Part shown: in pieces, positions 1 to 8,179 of the stretch
How positions within the stretch are numbered: the stretch's first letter is position 1
Layout of the letters: every line of letters begins with the position of its first letter
Assembly: GCF_013823385.1 (NCBI RefSeq)
Contig: NZ_PNMA01000004.1
Location: 62,001-126,000 of the forward strand
DNA length: 64,000 nucleotides
DNA from: Hyphomonas sp.
Lineage (GTDB): Bacteria > Pseudomonadota > Alphaproteobacteria > Caulobacterales > Hyphomonadaceae
Direction: 5' to 3'
Translations under genes and position numbers: made by a program
The notes under the pieces: model-generated
What the model saw: only the letters and a program-made list of their open reading frames with translations
Told to the model about the DNA's origin: nothing
Database searches by the model: none

Positions 1-465
1 CCAGAGGGCGGCGGAGATCAGCGCGGCCATCATCAGCCAGACGAAGGTTTCGGTATTGGCCGCCGTGGTGGGGTCGATGATGCCGCGCGAGATGGTGGAG
101 ACGACATCGCCGCCGGCCAGCAGGGCGCCGGCGCTTTCGCAGATGGCGGCGATGATGATGGCGCCGGTCATCGTCAGCGCCTTCGAGCCGACGGCGGGGC
201 CGACATTGTTGGCCACATCATTGGCGCCGATGTTCAGCGCCATATAGCCGCCGATGGCGGCGGCCGCGACGATCAGCAGGCCGTTGGTCTGGTTGCCGAG
301 CAGCGTGCCGCCGATGAGGACGATGCCGGCAAGGAAGAGAAAAGCAATGCCCGGAGCGACGAGGCCGCGCGCCAGGGTGGCGGTGGCAGCTTCGGCTTTT
401 CCGATCTTTGCAAGGTCTTTATCGAGCGTCTGTTTGACGATCGTTGGTTCCTTGCCGTCCACCAT
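1..465 (-). CDS. Inorganic phosphate transporter, PiT family (N-terminal part, cut by window edge)
   Basis: Reading leftward from an ATG at 465, the frame stays open to the window edge, giving the first 155 residues of a polytopic membrane protein. It holds the PiT signature GANDVANNVGPAVGSKA, followed by TMTGA, which in this family lines the Pi translocation path. PiT permeases take up phosphate, often as metal-phosphate, with protons or sodium across the inner membrane. A charged cytoplasmic N-terminus of about 30 residues precedes the first helix. A PstS-like phosphate-binding protein lies at the other end of the window but is not linked in an operon. The family assignment is secure; ion specificity cannot be judged from this fragment. 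Confidence 0.9.
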   Translation of the reverse strand, partial: MVDGKEPTIVKQTLDKDLAKIGKAEAATATLARGLVAPGIAFLFLAGIVLIGGTLLGNQTNGLLIVAAAAIGGYMALNIGANDVANNVGPAVGSKALTMTGAIIIAAICESAGALLAGGDVVSTISRGIIDPTTAANTETFVWLMMAALISAALW

Positions 466-738
466 TGAAGGCCCCCGCGCTCTAGACGATGTGCCGCGCA
501 TCAGCCGCAACCGCCGGCAATTTGCAAGCCGAACCGCCCGAGATTCCAGCGCGCAGCTGCAGATGTCATGTGGTTGTCACAAACCCTCCTGCCAGCCTCC
601 GGGAAGATTTCGATGAAATTCAAACGGCCGGTGAAACCGTAACTCCATGCGTCTGTGTCAGAACGGGGCGTAACGAAACGGCACGGGACGCCCGACGAGG
701 CAGCCTGGCCGCAGGTGATTGGATTAAAGGGTATTCCC

Positions 739-2220
739 ATGGCGAAGACGATCCTGGTGGTCGATGACGATCCGACGCAGCGCCGCCTGCTTCAGGCAGC
801 GGTGGAGAAGGCGGGCTTTGCCTGCCGCACGGCGCCCGATGGCGAGACCGGCCTGCAGCTGGCGTCGGACGCCCGCGAGGGCGTGGATGTCGTGCTGCTG
901 GATCTGACCATGCCGGGCCTTTCGGGCATGGAGACGCTGGAGCGGCTGAATACCAAACGCCCGGACCTGCCGGTGATCATGCTGACGGCGACGAGCGGCA
1001 TCGACACGATCGTGCAGACGATGCGGCGCGGGGCGGTGGACTTCATCGTCAAGCCGGCCAACCCCGAACGTGTGGTCGTCTCGATCCGCAACGCCCTCAA
1101 GATGCAGAGCCTGACGGGCGAAGTGAAACGCCTTGTCCGCAAGGCAGAAGGCGGCATGAAATTCGAGGACATGATTGCCTCGGCCCCGGCGATGCGCAGC
1201 GTCATCCGCATGGCAGAGCGCGGGGCGGCGTCGGATATTCCGGTGCTGATCCTGGGCGAAAGCGGTGTGGGTAAGGAAGTGATCGCGCGCTGCATTCAGG
1301 GCGCCAGCGGGCGGGCGGGCAAGCCGTTCGTCACGGTCAACTGCGGCGCCATTCCGGAAAACCTGGTGGAGTCGATCCTCTTCGGCCATGAGAAAGGCGC
1401 GTTTACCGGCGCTGTTTCAAAGTCTCCCGGCAAGTTTGTTGAAGCCGATGGCGGCACGCTGTTCCTCGATGAGGTGGGCGAGCTTCCGCTCGACGCGCAG
1501 GTGAAACTGCTCCGTGCCCTGCAGGAAGGCGAAGTGGACGCCGTTGGCTCGCGCCGCCCGACGAAGGTGGACGTGCGCATCATCTCGGCGACCAACCGCG
1601 ATCTGGCTGGCCAGGTGAAAGCGGGCACCTTCCGCGAAGACCTGTTCTACCGCCTCAACGTGTTCCCCATCGACATGCCGTCACTGCGCGAACGCCGCGA
1701 GGACATTCCGGCTCTCGTCGATCATTTCATTGCGCGCTTCAATGCCAGCGAAGGCACCAAGGTGACCGGCGCAGGCGAAGACACGCTGCAGATGCTCTAT
1801 GCCTATGACTGGCCGGGTAACGTCCGCCAGCTGGAGAACGCGGTCTTCCGCGCCGTGGTGCTGTGTGACGGCGATGAGCTGCGCCCGCAGGACTTCCCGC
1901 AGATTGCCAGCATGATGGGCGAAGTGAAGATGCTGCCCGCCATGCCGGCGCGTGCGTCCGAGCCCCCGCCGGTGCCGGCCAATGATGCCCGCCCGGCGAG
2001 CGTGCCGATGGTGGGGGATGTGCCCGTCGCCATCAAGGACGCCGATGGCGAGATCCGCAGCCTGCAGGATATCGAACGCGACCTTCTTCAGTATGCGATT
2101 GATTTCTATGACGGCCATATGAGCGAAGTCTCGCGCCGTCTCGGCATTGGCCGCTCCACGCTTTACCGCAAGGTACGCGAATACGACCTGGACGTGCGCG
2201 GCGAACGCGAAACGGGCTGA
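739..2220 (+). CDS. Sigma-54-dependent response regulator (REC-AAA+-Fis HTH)
   Basis: NtrC-family activator of 493 aa. The receiver domain has the acidic pocket D9-D11 and phospho-acceptor D55 in LLDLTMPG. The AAA+ domain has Walker A GESGVGKE near residue 172, the sigma-54-contacting GAFTGA loop near 220 and Walker B TLFLDEVGEL. A Fis-type helix-turn-helix closes the protein (SRRLGIGRSTLYRKV). It should bind enhancers and remodel sigma-54 RNA polymerase when phosphorylated. The frame is open upstream to 655, but the ATG at 739 starts the receiver fold directly and has AAGGG about 7 nt before it. The N-terminus resembles Caulobacter TacA, but orthology is inference. No partner histidine kinase is adjacent. 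Confidence 0.93.
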   Translation: MAKTILVVDDDPTQRRLLQAAVEKAGFACRTAPDGETGLQLASDAREGVDVVLLDLTMPGLSGMETLERLNTKRPDLPVIMLTATSGIDTIVQTMRRGAVDFIVKPANPERVVVSIRNALKMQSLTGEVKRLVRKAEGGMKFEDMIASAPAMRSVIRMAERGAASDIPVLILGESGVGKEVIARCIQGASGRAGKPFVTVNCGAIPENLVESILFGHEKGAFTGAVSKSPGKFVEADGGTLFLDEVGELPLDAQVKLLRALQEGEVDAVGSRRPTKVDVRIISATNRDLAGQVKAGTFREDLFYRLNVFPIDMPSLRERREDIPALVDHFIARFNASEGTKVTGAGEDTLQMLYAYDWPGNVRQLENAVFRAVVLCDGDELRPQDFPQIASMMGEVKMLPAMPARASEPPPVPANDARPASVPMVGDVPVAIKDADGEIRSLQDIERDLLQYAIDFYDGHMSEVSRRLGIGRSTLYRKVREYDLDVRGERETG

Positions 2221-2244
2221 CCCCTTTTTGCAAGCAGACAAAAG

Positions 2245-2273
2245 AAAAGCCCCGGACAGGCTCCGGGGCTTTT
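2245..2273. terminator. Bidirectional intrinsic terminator
   Basis: A 12-bp perfect stem (AAAAGCCCCGGA / TCCGGGGCTTTT) with a 5-nt loop lies between the convergent response regulator and MFS genes. A-runs and T-runs flank it, so it can terminate transcripts from both sides. Confidence 0.9.
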
Positions 2274-2283
2274 TCCTTTGCGC

Positions 2284-3474
2284 TCAGTCCAGGTTGACCG
2301 GCTGGATGGGCGCGCGGGTGGCCCGCCAGGTGAGGGCGAGGCCGGCGAGGGTGATGACGACCATCAGCCAGTAGAGCTTGGTCTGCGCGTCAATGCCGCC
2401 GGGCGCTAGGGCGTCATAGGCGAGGCCCGCCGCAAGGCCGGTCACGGCCATGGCCGGGCCGAAGATCAGCGCGCCATTGGCCGAATAGGCGAGGGAGAGC
2501 TTGTCGTCCGGCAGGGCCGCCTGAAGGAAACGCATCGTTCCGATATGGGTCATGGCAAAGCTGGCGGCGTGCAGGGTCTGGAACACATAGACCGCTTCGA
2601 CCGGCAGCACGAAGCCCGCCGCCGTCCAGCGGATCAGGGCGCCAAGCCCGCCGATCCAGAGCATGGCGTAATAGTTCGTGTTCTTCAGAAGCCGGCGCGA
2701 GACCAGCAGCAGCAGGATTTCCGCGGCCACCCCGATGGCCCAGAGGGCGCCGATATGGCTGCCATCGATGCCCTGGGCGATCCAGATATTGGAGGCGAAC
2801 GCATAGTACGCCCCATGGCTTGCCTGGATCAGGGCGGCGGCGATGAGGAACACGAACACGCCCGGTATCCGGTAAAGGGTGAAGGAGTCGGTGAAGGTGG
2901 AGATCAGCGGGCGGCGGGCCACGGCGGCGCGCGCGCCCTGCTTGGTGAAGAGGGGCGCGATGGCAGCGATCACGCAGGCGGCGATCAGATAGATCAGAAC
3001 CCAGTCCGGCCCCCAGGCGCCCAGGATGGCGCCGCCGGCAAGATTGGCAATGACGAAGGCGGCCGAGGCGATGGCGCGCCCCTCGCCATAATCGGGCCGG
3101 CCATTGCGGGTGCCAAAGACGAGGACCGCCTCGAAGAGCGGCCCCATCACATTCATGGCGCTGTAGATCACGACACAGAGGAAGAAATCGACCGCGCGCG
3201 GCGTATCCGGGAAGAGCAGCACATAACCGCCCAGGGCAATCGCCATGACGGCGGCGAGTGTGCCACGCAGGCCGTGATCCTGGGCGATGCCGGCGGTCAG
3301 CGGGCCGGCGAAGATGCGGATTAGGATGGCGAGCGTGCTGGCGCCCGCAATCTCGGCGCCGGACATGCCGGCCACGCGTTCCATCCAGACCGGCAGGTAG
3401 GGCAGGTTTGCGCCGAGCACGAGATTGACAGCGCCCGCCGCCAGCGCGGCGCGCCAGGATGCGCTCAGGCCCAT
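2284..3474 (-). CDS. Major facilitator superfamily transporter (MFS_1-like)
   Basis: A 396-aa protein with about 12 hydrophobic helices and an MFS motif-A-like loop after helix 2 (GPLTAGIAQDHGLRG). The overall look is of the MFS_1-like group containing nucleoside:H+ and 3-phenylpropionate transporters. The substrate cannot be read from the sequence. It converges on the response regulator across a shared terminator. The next gene upstream in the same direction is oxyR, 128 bp away, so co-transcription with oxyR is possible but unproven. Confidence 0.8.
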   Translation of the reverse strand: MGLSASWRAALAAGAVNLVLGANLPYLPVWMERVAGMSGAEIAGASTLAILIRIFAGPLTAGIAQDHGLRGTLAAVMAIALGGYVLLFPDTPRAVDFFLCVVIYSAMNVMGPLFEAVLVFGTRNGRPDYGEGRAIASAAFVIANLAGGAILGAWGPDWVLIYLIAACVIAAIAPLFTKQGARAAVARRPLISTFTDSFTLYRIPGVFVFLIAAALIQASHGAYYAFASNIWIAQGIDGSHIGALWAIGVAAEILLLLVSRRLLKNTNYYAMLWIGGLGALIRWTAAGFVLPVEAVYVFQTLHAASFAMTHIGTMRFLQAALPDDKLSLAYSANGALIFGPAMAVTGLAAGLAYDALAPGGIDAQTKLYWLMVVITLAGLALTWRATRAPIQPVNLD

Positions 3475-3602
3475 GATGGCTTACCGCTGACCCCTGCTGC
3501 AGGCCCTGTCATGGCTGATGCAAAGTCCCTTGTCCCACGCCCCCGATTTTCCGCTGATACTCTGCTTGGGGGGCATGCGGTAGGGGCTCAGCCCAAGACT
3601 TT

Positions 3603-4520
3603 TCAGGTCATGGCGCTGCCATCGGGCCGCAGGCGTTCGCGTACCAGTTCGCCGAGCTTGCGGGCTTCGGCTTCGCGCGGGCTGCCGGACTTCCAGGCGA
3701 TGCCGACCTGGCGGCCGATGATCGGGTTGACGAAGGAGCGCACGGCGACATCCGGGCCGAGGGTGAGGCCGTTATCGGCCGCCAGGCGCGGGATGAGCGA
3801 GACGCCGAGGCCGCCGGCGACCATGTTCACCAGTGTGCCGAGCGAGGTGGCGGCGACCTGCTCGCGCCCGGCGCCGGCCTTCAGGCGGCAGACCGAGACG
3901 GCATGATCGCGCAGGCAGTGGCCATCTTCCAGCAGCAGCACGTCTTCGCCCTGAAGGTCTTCCGGGGAGAGGCCGTTCTTGCGGCTGAGCGGGTGGCTGG
4001 CCGGGGCGGCGAGCAGGAATTCGTCGTCGAACAGGGTCATCACCTCAATGCCCGGCGCTTCCCAGGGCAGCGCGATGAAGGCTGCGTCCAGGGTCCGGGC
4101 GCGCAGCTGGTCGATCAGGCGGTGGGTGCGGTCTTCGGTGAGGTAGAGTTTGAGGTCGGGATAGCGCCGGGTGAGCTGGCCGACGATCTGGGGCAGCACG
4201 AAGGGCGCGATGGTGGGGATGGCGCCGAGATGGAACGGGCCGGAGAAGAGGGCGCCGGCGCTGGTGACGGCCTGAACGAGGGCGTGCGCGTCTGCCAGCA
4301 GGGCGGAGGCGCGCGCGACGGCTATTTCCCCGGCATGCGTCAATGTGGCGCCGCGGGATTCCCGCTCGGCCAGCGAAACTCCGAAGAGATCTTCGAGCTC
4401 CTTTATGCCCGCCGAAAGGGTGGGCTGGGTGACGTGACATGCCTCGGCGGCACGGGAGAAAGAGCCCGTTTCGCCCAGGGCGACGAGGAATTGAAGCTGG
4501 CGGAGGGTCGGAAGGATCAT
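3603..4520 (-). CDS. oxyR: Hydrogen-peroxide sensor OxyR, LysR family
   Basis: LysR-type regulator of 305 aa. The winged HTH lies in residues 4-62 (FSRAAEACHVTQPTLSAGI). The effector domain carries both redox cysteines of OxyR: C202 in LLLEDGHCLRDH and C211 in VSVCRLKAG. These form the activating disulfide in peroxide. The following ATSLGTLVNMVAGGLGVSLIP is also typical of OxyR. It is divergent from ahpC-ahpD, its classical targets, with 120 bp between the start codons. A full OxyR box overlaps its own ATG, so autoregulation is likely. The start was chosen because it aligns with the usual short N-terminus before the HTH. Confidence 0.95.
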   Translation of the reverse strand: MILPTLRQLQFLVALGETGSFSRAAEACHVTQPTLSAGIKELEDLFGVSLAERESRGATLTHAGEIAVARASALLADAHALVQAVTSAGALFSGPFHLGAIPTIAPFVLPQIVGQLTRRYPDLKLYLTEDRTHRLIDQLRARTLDAAFIALPWEAPGIEVMTLFDDEFLLAAPASHPLSRKNGLSPEDLQGEDVLLLEDGHCLRDHAVSVCRLKAGAGREQVAATSLGTLVNMVAGGLGVSLIPRLAADNGLTLGPDVAVRSFVNPIIGRQVGIAWKSGSPREAEARKLGELVRERLRPDGSAMT

Positions 4521-4555
4521 AGGGATAATCTATACGATAAATCGGAATTATCAAT
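4519..4555. promoter_or_regulatory. OxyR operator, four-part 37-bp box
   Basis: Reading rightward: ATAG (4519), 7 nt, CTAT (4530), 7 nt, ATCG (4541), 7 nt, CAAT (4552). The OxyR consensus is ATAG-N7-CTAT-N7-ATAG-N7-CTAT. The spacing is exact and 14 of 16 defined bases match. It lies in the oxyR/ahpC divergent region, about 85 bp before the ahpC ATG, and its left end overlaps the oxyR start codon. Confidence 0.85.
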
Positions 4556-4640
4556 TTTCTTTATTGCGTGCACTGCACCAATTCGGGAACTGCCTGCAGC
4601 CACCGAAGCAGGCCAGCAACCCGTTTGAGGAGACCTCCCT

Positions 4641-5198
4641 ATGCTTGGCATTGGCCAGAAACTGCCTGACTTCCAGATCACCGGCGTGAAACCGAAATTC
4701 ATGCAACACGAGCAGAATGGCGAAAGCGCTTTCGAGCCGCTGACCCAGGACAGCTTCCCCGGCCTCTGGAAAGTCATCTTCTTCTACCCGAAGGACTTCA
4801 CCTTCGTCTGCCCGACCGAGATCGCCGAATTTGCGCGCCTTGCGCCTGAGTTTGCTGACCGCGATGCGGTGGTGCTCGGCGGCTCGACCGACAACGAGTT
4901 CGTGAAGCTTGCCTGGCGCCGTGAACATGGCGACCTGAAAGAACTGCCGATCTGGCAATTTGCGGACACCAACGGCTCGCTCGTCGATGGCCTCGGCGTG
5001 CGTGAAGAAGGCGCCGGCGTTGCTTACCGCGCTACCTTCATCGTCGACCCGCACAATGTCATCCAGCACGTCTACGTCACCAACCTGAACGTTGGCCGTA
5101 ACCCGCAGGACACGCTGCGCGTGCTCGACGCGCTGCAGACCGACGAGCTTTGCCCATGTAACCGCCCGGTTGGCGGCAAGACGCTTGAGCTCGCCTAA
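4641..5198 (+). CDS. ahpC: Alkyl hydroperoxide reductase, peroxiredoxin AhpC
   Basis: A 185-aa peroxiredoxin reducing H2O2, organic peroxides and peroxynitrite. The peroxidatic cysteine is C57 in FTFVCPTE. The resolving site is a vicinal pair C171-P-C173 near the C-terminus (ELCPCN), the arrangement of AhpC proteins reduced by AhpD rather than AhpF. This agrees with ahpD lying next downstream. A GAGGAG Shine-Dalgarno sequence lies 8 nt before the ATG. Expression is expected to be OxyR-dependent through the box at 4519-4555. Confidence 0.96.
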   Translation: MLGIGQKLPDFQITGVKPKFMQHEQNGESAFEPLTQDSFPGLWKVIFFYPKDFTFVCPTEIAEFARLAPEFADRDAVVLGGSTDNEFVKLAWRREHGDLKELPIWQFADTNGSLVDGLGVREEGAGVAYRATFIVDPHNVIQHVYVTNLNVGRNPQDTLRVLDALQTDELCPCNRPVGGKTLELA

Positions 5199-5211
5199 GC
5201 GAGACTGAATG

Positions 5212-5282
5212 CCAGCTGGTTCCGGGCCTTGCGCCTGCCCCACGTCCCCCCGCCCCTGGCGGGCGCGGCCGGGACCAGCTGG
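5212..5282 (+). other. Large hairpin between ahpC and ahpD
   Basis: CCAGCTGGTTCC (5212-5223) pairs with GGGACCAGCTGG (5271-5282), a 12-bp stem with one G-U pair around a GC-rich 47-nt interior. Each arm itself contains the palindrome CCAGCTGG. There is no T-run, so it may stabilise or process the ahpC message or attenuate ahpD rather than fully terminate. The role is inference. Confidence 0.6.
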
Positions 5283-5324
5283 TTATTCCCATTTCAATTT
5301 TCCGAATACTGACAGGAGGGCGCG

Positions 5325-5867
5325 ATGTCGCTTGAAACCCTGAAGACCCTGATTCCGGACTACGCCAAGGATATCCGTCTCAATATCGGTTCTCTGGCGA
5401 ACGAAACCATCCTGAACGACCAGCAGAAATATGGCTGCTATCTGGCCTCGGCCCATGCCGTGGGCGAGCCCCAGACGTTGCGCGCCATCGAAGCGGAAGT
5501 GCGCGGCAAGCTCTCGGCCGAAGCGCTGAACGCGGCCAAGGCGGCCAGCGCCATCATGGGCATGAACAATGTCTATTACCGCGCCACGCACCTGGTTTCG
5601 AACACCACCTACACCACGCTGCCCGCCCGCCTGCGGATGAACGTCATCGGCAATCCGGGTGTCGAGAAGGCGGATTTCGAGCTGTGGTCGCTGGCAGTCT
5701 CCGCCATCAATGGCTGCGGCATGTGCCTCGACGCGCATGAAGCTGAGCTGCGCAAGCATGGCATGACCAGCGAGCAGATCCAGGCGGCCATCCGTATTGG
5801 CGCGGTGGTCAATGCGGCGGCCCGTATTCTGGCGGCGGAAGCAGCGCTGGCTGGCCAGCCGGCCTGA
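5325..5867 (+). CDS. ahpD: Alkyl hydroperoxidase AhpD (AhpC-reducing adaptor)
   Basis: An all-alpha carboxymuconolactone-decarboxylase-like protein of 180 aa, the usual AhpD length. The redox CxxC is C131-GM-C134, followed by H138 in the CGMCLDAHE motif. E119 corresponds to the proton-relay glutamate of the mycobacterial enzyme. AhpD passes electrons from dihydrolipoamide/lipoyl proteins to oxidised AhpC. It lies 126 bp behind ahpC across a large hairpin, with AGGAGG about 6 nt before the ATG, and is followed by a strong terminator, so ahpC-ahpD form one operon. Confidence 0.95.
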   Translation: MSLETLKTLIPDYAKDIRLNIGSLANETILNDQQKYGCYLASAHAVGEPQTLRAIEAEVRGKLSAEALNAAKAASAIMGMNNVYYRATHLVSNTTYTTLPARLRMNVIGNPGVEKADFELWSLAVSAINGCGMCLDAHEAELRKHGMTSEQIQAAIRIGAVVNAAARILAAEAALAGQPA

Positions 5868-5891
5868 GCCTTTTTCCGAATCCCGATTGGG

Positions 5892-5928
5892 AGCCCCTGG
5901 GCCTTTATGGGCCCGGGGGCTTCTTTTT
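5892..5928 (+). terminator. Intrinsic terminator of ahpC-ahpD
   Basis: An 11-13-bp GC-rich stem, AGCCCCTGGGCC against GGCCCGGGGGCT with one T-G wobble, and a short TTTAT-type loop. It is followed by TCTTTTT, 25 bp after the ahpD stop. Confidence 0.88.
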
Positions 5929-6090
5929 GGGCGGGGAGGGGACTGTCATGGGAAATCCCCGTGCGGCGCGCATGTATTCTTGGTAAGGAATTGGGCAAAA
6001 GCTGCGCGATTACATCTCTGGCGCGCAACCGATGCGGCATCGCAACACGGCCCTCTAAACCCCGGTTTCTCTTCGGGTTTTGCCCTGTTT

Positions 6091-6104
6091 CCCATGCCCG
6101 CCCA
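6091..6104 (-). promoter_or_regulatory. Possible accessory MraZ repeat pair
   Basis: CCCA occurs at 6091 and again at 6101, the same 10-bp spacing as the main cluster about 100 bp downstream. With only two repeats in GC-rich DNA, chance is a real alternative. Confidence 0.35.
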
Positions 6105-6188
6105 TCTGCGCGTCATCTGGCGTTCCGCAGTTGAGCGCTTTTTGTTCTGGAATTGGTCCAATGTGGAAATTCTGATTCGCCAGTGGTG

Positions 6189-6212
6189 CCCATTGAGGCC
6201 CATGCGTGCCCA
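6189..6212 (-). promoter_or_regulatory. Probable MraZ operator (three TGGG repeats, 10-bp period)
   Basis: CCCA at 6189, 6199 and 6209, that is TGGG on the minus strand at exactly one-helical-turn spacing. MraZ of E. coli binds TGGGN direct repeats separated by 5 nt, the same period. Weaker continuations follow in step (TCCA at 6219, CACA at 6229). The cluster ends 67 bp before the mraZ start, where an autorepressor would act. In E. coli the repeats are on the coding strand; here they face the other way. Confidence 0.65.
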
Positions 6213-6279
6213 TGATAGTCCAAATTTACACATGGTTTACCCATGGCGGGGTTTAGGCAGATAAGATTGGGCTAGGCGG

Positions 6280-6774
6280 GTGTTTGTTTCCACCTATGAG
6301 GGCGCTATTGACGCAAAGGGCAGGGTTTCGATCCCGGCGCCTTTCCGCGCCGCATTGGGCGGATCAAACCGCGTTTTCGTCTGGCAGGCCCCGGATGGTT
6401 CCGGCGCGCTGGAGGGGGGTGGCGAGGAGCTGATGGAGCTCTACCGCGAAACCCTCGCCGAACTGCCGCTGCAATCCCCCATCCGCGAAGCCATCGTCAC
6501 CTGCATCATCGCCGCGTCGGCAGATCTCAAGATCGACGATACCGGCCGGGTGAAGCTGCCCGAGGATCTCTGCGAAGCGGCAGACCTCAGTGGCAAGATC
6601 AAGTTCTCCGGCCAGATGGACAGTTTCCGGATCTGGAATCCGGAGCGGTTCAGCCTGCACCAGATGCGGATGCGGTCGATCGTCAATGCGCCCGAAACGC
6701 TCGATGCGTTTGCCACTGCCTATAACAGGGTGCGCCAGCGCCGTGCGGCGGCTGGACGTGGGGAGGTTGGCTGA
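6280..6774 (+). CDS. mraZ: Transcriptional regulator MraZ
   Basis: A 164-aa protein made of two AbrB-like SpoVT domains. The first begins YEGAIDAKGRVSIPAPFR, and the second carries DDTGRVKLPEDLCE, giving the repeated D-x-x-G-R-(V)-x-(I/L)-P signature. MraZ is a ring-forming DNA-binding protein that controls its own dcw operon. It starts with GTG at 6280, because no ATG lies before the first domain. Its TGA overlaps the rsmH ATG by one base. Repeats matching its operator lie upstream. Confidence 0.93.
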   Translation: MFVSTYEGAIDAKGRVSIPAPFRAALGGSNRVFVWQAPDGSGALEGGGEELMELYRETLAELPLQSPIREAIVTCIIAASADLKIDDTGRVKLPEDLCEAADLSGKIKFSGQMDSFRIWNPERFSLHQMRMRSIVNAPETLDAFATAYNRVRQRRAAAGRGEVG

Positions 6775-7802
6775 TGTCGGTGCGCGCCACGCCCCGCAGC
6801 CCTGCTGAACCCGGCCATCTGCCGGTAATGCTGGCCGAAGTGCTCACCGCCCTCGCCCCGGCGGACGGCGACGTCATCATTGACGGCACCTTCGGTGGCG
6901 GCGGCTATACCAGCGCCATCCTGCAGGCTGCCAATTGCACCGTGCTCGGCATAGACCGCGACCTCGACGCAATCGTCCGGGCCGAGAAGATGGCTGAGGC
7001 CAATCCCCGCCTCGTGCCCCTGCTCGGCTGCTTCGGCGATCTCGACACGCTGGCAGAGCAGGCAGGCTATGCGTCCGTGGACGGCGTTGTGCTCGATATC
7101 GGGGTCTCCAGTTTCCAGATCGACCAGGCTGAGCGCGGCTTTTCCTTCATGAAGGACGGCCCGCTCGACATGCGGATGGGCGGCAGCGGCCCGTCAGCGG
7201 CCGATGTCGTCAACAGGATGAGCGAAAAGGGCCTGGCGGACGTGATCTTCCGTCTGGGTGAAGAGAAAAACTCCCGCCGGATTGCCCGTGTTCTGGTGCA
7301 GCGCCGGGCAGAGGCGCCGTTTGAAACGACAGCAGATCTTGCCGCTGTGGTTGAAGAGGCGGTTGGCGGGCGGCGCGGGGCGCGGTCCCATCCCGCCACC
7401 CAGACGTTTCAGGCGATTCGCATGTATGTGAATGACGAGTTGGGCGAACTGGCGCGCGGCCTGCGCGCGGCCGAGCGCATCCTGAAGCCGGGCGGCCGGC
7501 TGGTGGTTGTTACCTTCCATTCGCTGGAAGACCGGCTGGTAAAGCAGTGGATGAAGCAGAAGGCGGGCGCTGTCCCGTCCGGCTCGCGCCACATGCCGCT
7601 GCTGTCCAAGGGGCCGAAACCGGCCTTTGAACTGCAGGAAAACAAGGCGGTGCAGCCGTCTGAAAAGGAAGTGGAAACCAATCCACGCGCACGGTCTGCA
7701 AAGTTGCGGGCGGCGATCCGCACCAACGCGGACGCGGCCCTGGATGAGGCGAGCGATGGTATGAACTTGCCGCCGCTCGCGGAGCTGGAGAAGTCGCGAT
7801 GA
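6774..7802 (+). CDS. rsmH: 16S rRNA (cytosine-1402-N4)-methyltransferase RsmH
   Basis: A 342-aa SAM-dependent methyltransferase (formerly MraW), acting on C1402 in the ribosomal P site. It begins with the family's HLPVML segment, then the SAM-binding loop DGTFGGGGYTSAIL and the acidic end LGIDRD. The conserved family blocks DGVVLDIGVSSFQID, GPLDMRM, FQAIRMYVNDEL and VTFHSLEDRLVK all follow. It overlaps mraZ by one base and ftsL by four (ATGA), the usual second position in a dcw operon. Confidence 0.97.
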   Translation: MSVRATPRSPAEPGHLPVMLAEVLTALAPADGDVIIDGTFGGGGYTSAILQAANCTVLGIDRDLDAIVRAEKMAEANPRLVPLLGCFGDLDTLAEQAGYASVDGVVLDIGVSSFQIDQAERGFSFMKDGPLDMRMGGSGPSAADVVNRMSEKGLADVIFRLGEEKNSRRIARVLVQRRAEAPFETTADLAAVVEEAVGGRRGARSHPATQTFQAIRMYVNDELGELARGLRAAERILKPGGRLVVVTFHSLEDRLVKQWMKQKAGAVPSGSRHMPLLSKGPKPAFELQENKAVQPSEKEVETNPRARSAKLRAAIRTNADAALDEASDGMNLPPLAELEKSR

Positions 7803-8179
7803 GCCGCAAGGTATTTTTCTTTGGTCTTCTGGTCGCCGGGTTGCTGATTTTCAGCCTCTACCGGGCAAAATATGGCGCCAAGGACACAGCCGCCGAACTG
7901 ATGGCGGTCGAGGCCCAGATCGAGGAAGCGCAGCGCGAGAAGGCGCTGCTGGAAACCGAACTCGCCCATATGAGCCGGCGGGACTGGATCGAGGAATATG
8001 CCCGCAAGGAGCTGGGCATGGCCCCGCCCAAGCCCGGCCAGATGGCCAATGAGGGCGATCTCGACGAGGTGGTTGGCCCGCCGGTGACCACCCTGAAGGT
8101 GATGTCGGTATCCGGTGAGGCCGCCGGCAAGACGGATGCGGATCAAGAGGCCGGCGCGGTTGCGGAGGCGCCCAGATGA
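7799..8179 (+). CDS. ftsL: Cell division protein FtsL-like
   Basis: A 126-aa bitopic membrane protein. A short basic N-terminus and one helix (about residues 4-20) are followed by a periplasmic coiled coil (about 30-60, with heptad-like leucines and alanines), then an acidic, low-complexity tail. This is the FtsL/DivIC layout. FtsL joins FtsB and FtsQ in the divisome and activates FtsWI. The family is poorly conserved, so the call rests on topology and on its position between rsmH and ftsI with four-base overlaps on both sides. Confidence 0.82.
   Translation: MSRKVFFFGLLVAGLLIFSLYRAKYGAKDTAAELMAVEAQIEEAQREKALLETELAHMSRRDWIEEYARKELGMAPPKPGQMANEGDLDEVVGPPVTTLKVMSVSGEAAGKTDADQEAGAVAEAPR

Larger units (their letters stand above)
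5868..6279. other. Intergenic region: ahpD terminator and dcw operon leader
   Basis: 412 bp without a convincing gene. The left end holds the ahpD terminator. The rest is the promoter and leader of mraZ, with two sets of 10-bp-spaced CCCA repeats. Short frames here (for example 5946-6233 leftward) lack family features and good start sites. No clear -35/-10 pair could be assigned. Confidence 0.6.

Noticed and set aside
5946-6264. Short frames in the mraZ leader
   Set aside because: They overlap on both strands, have no family features, and cover the repeat-rich regulatory region.
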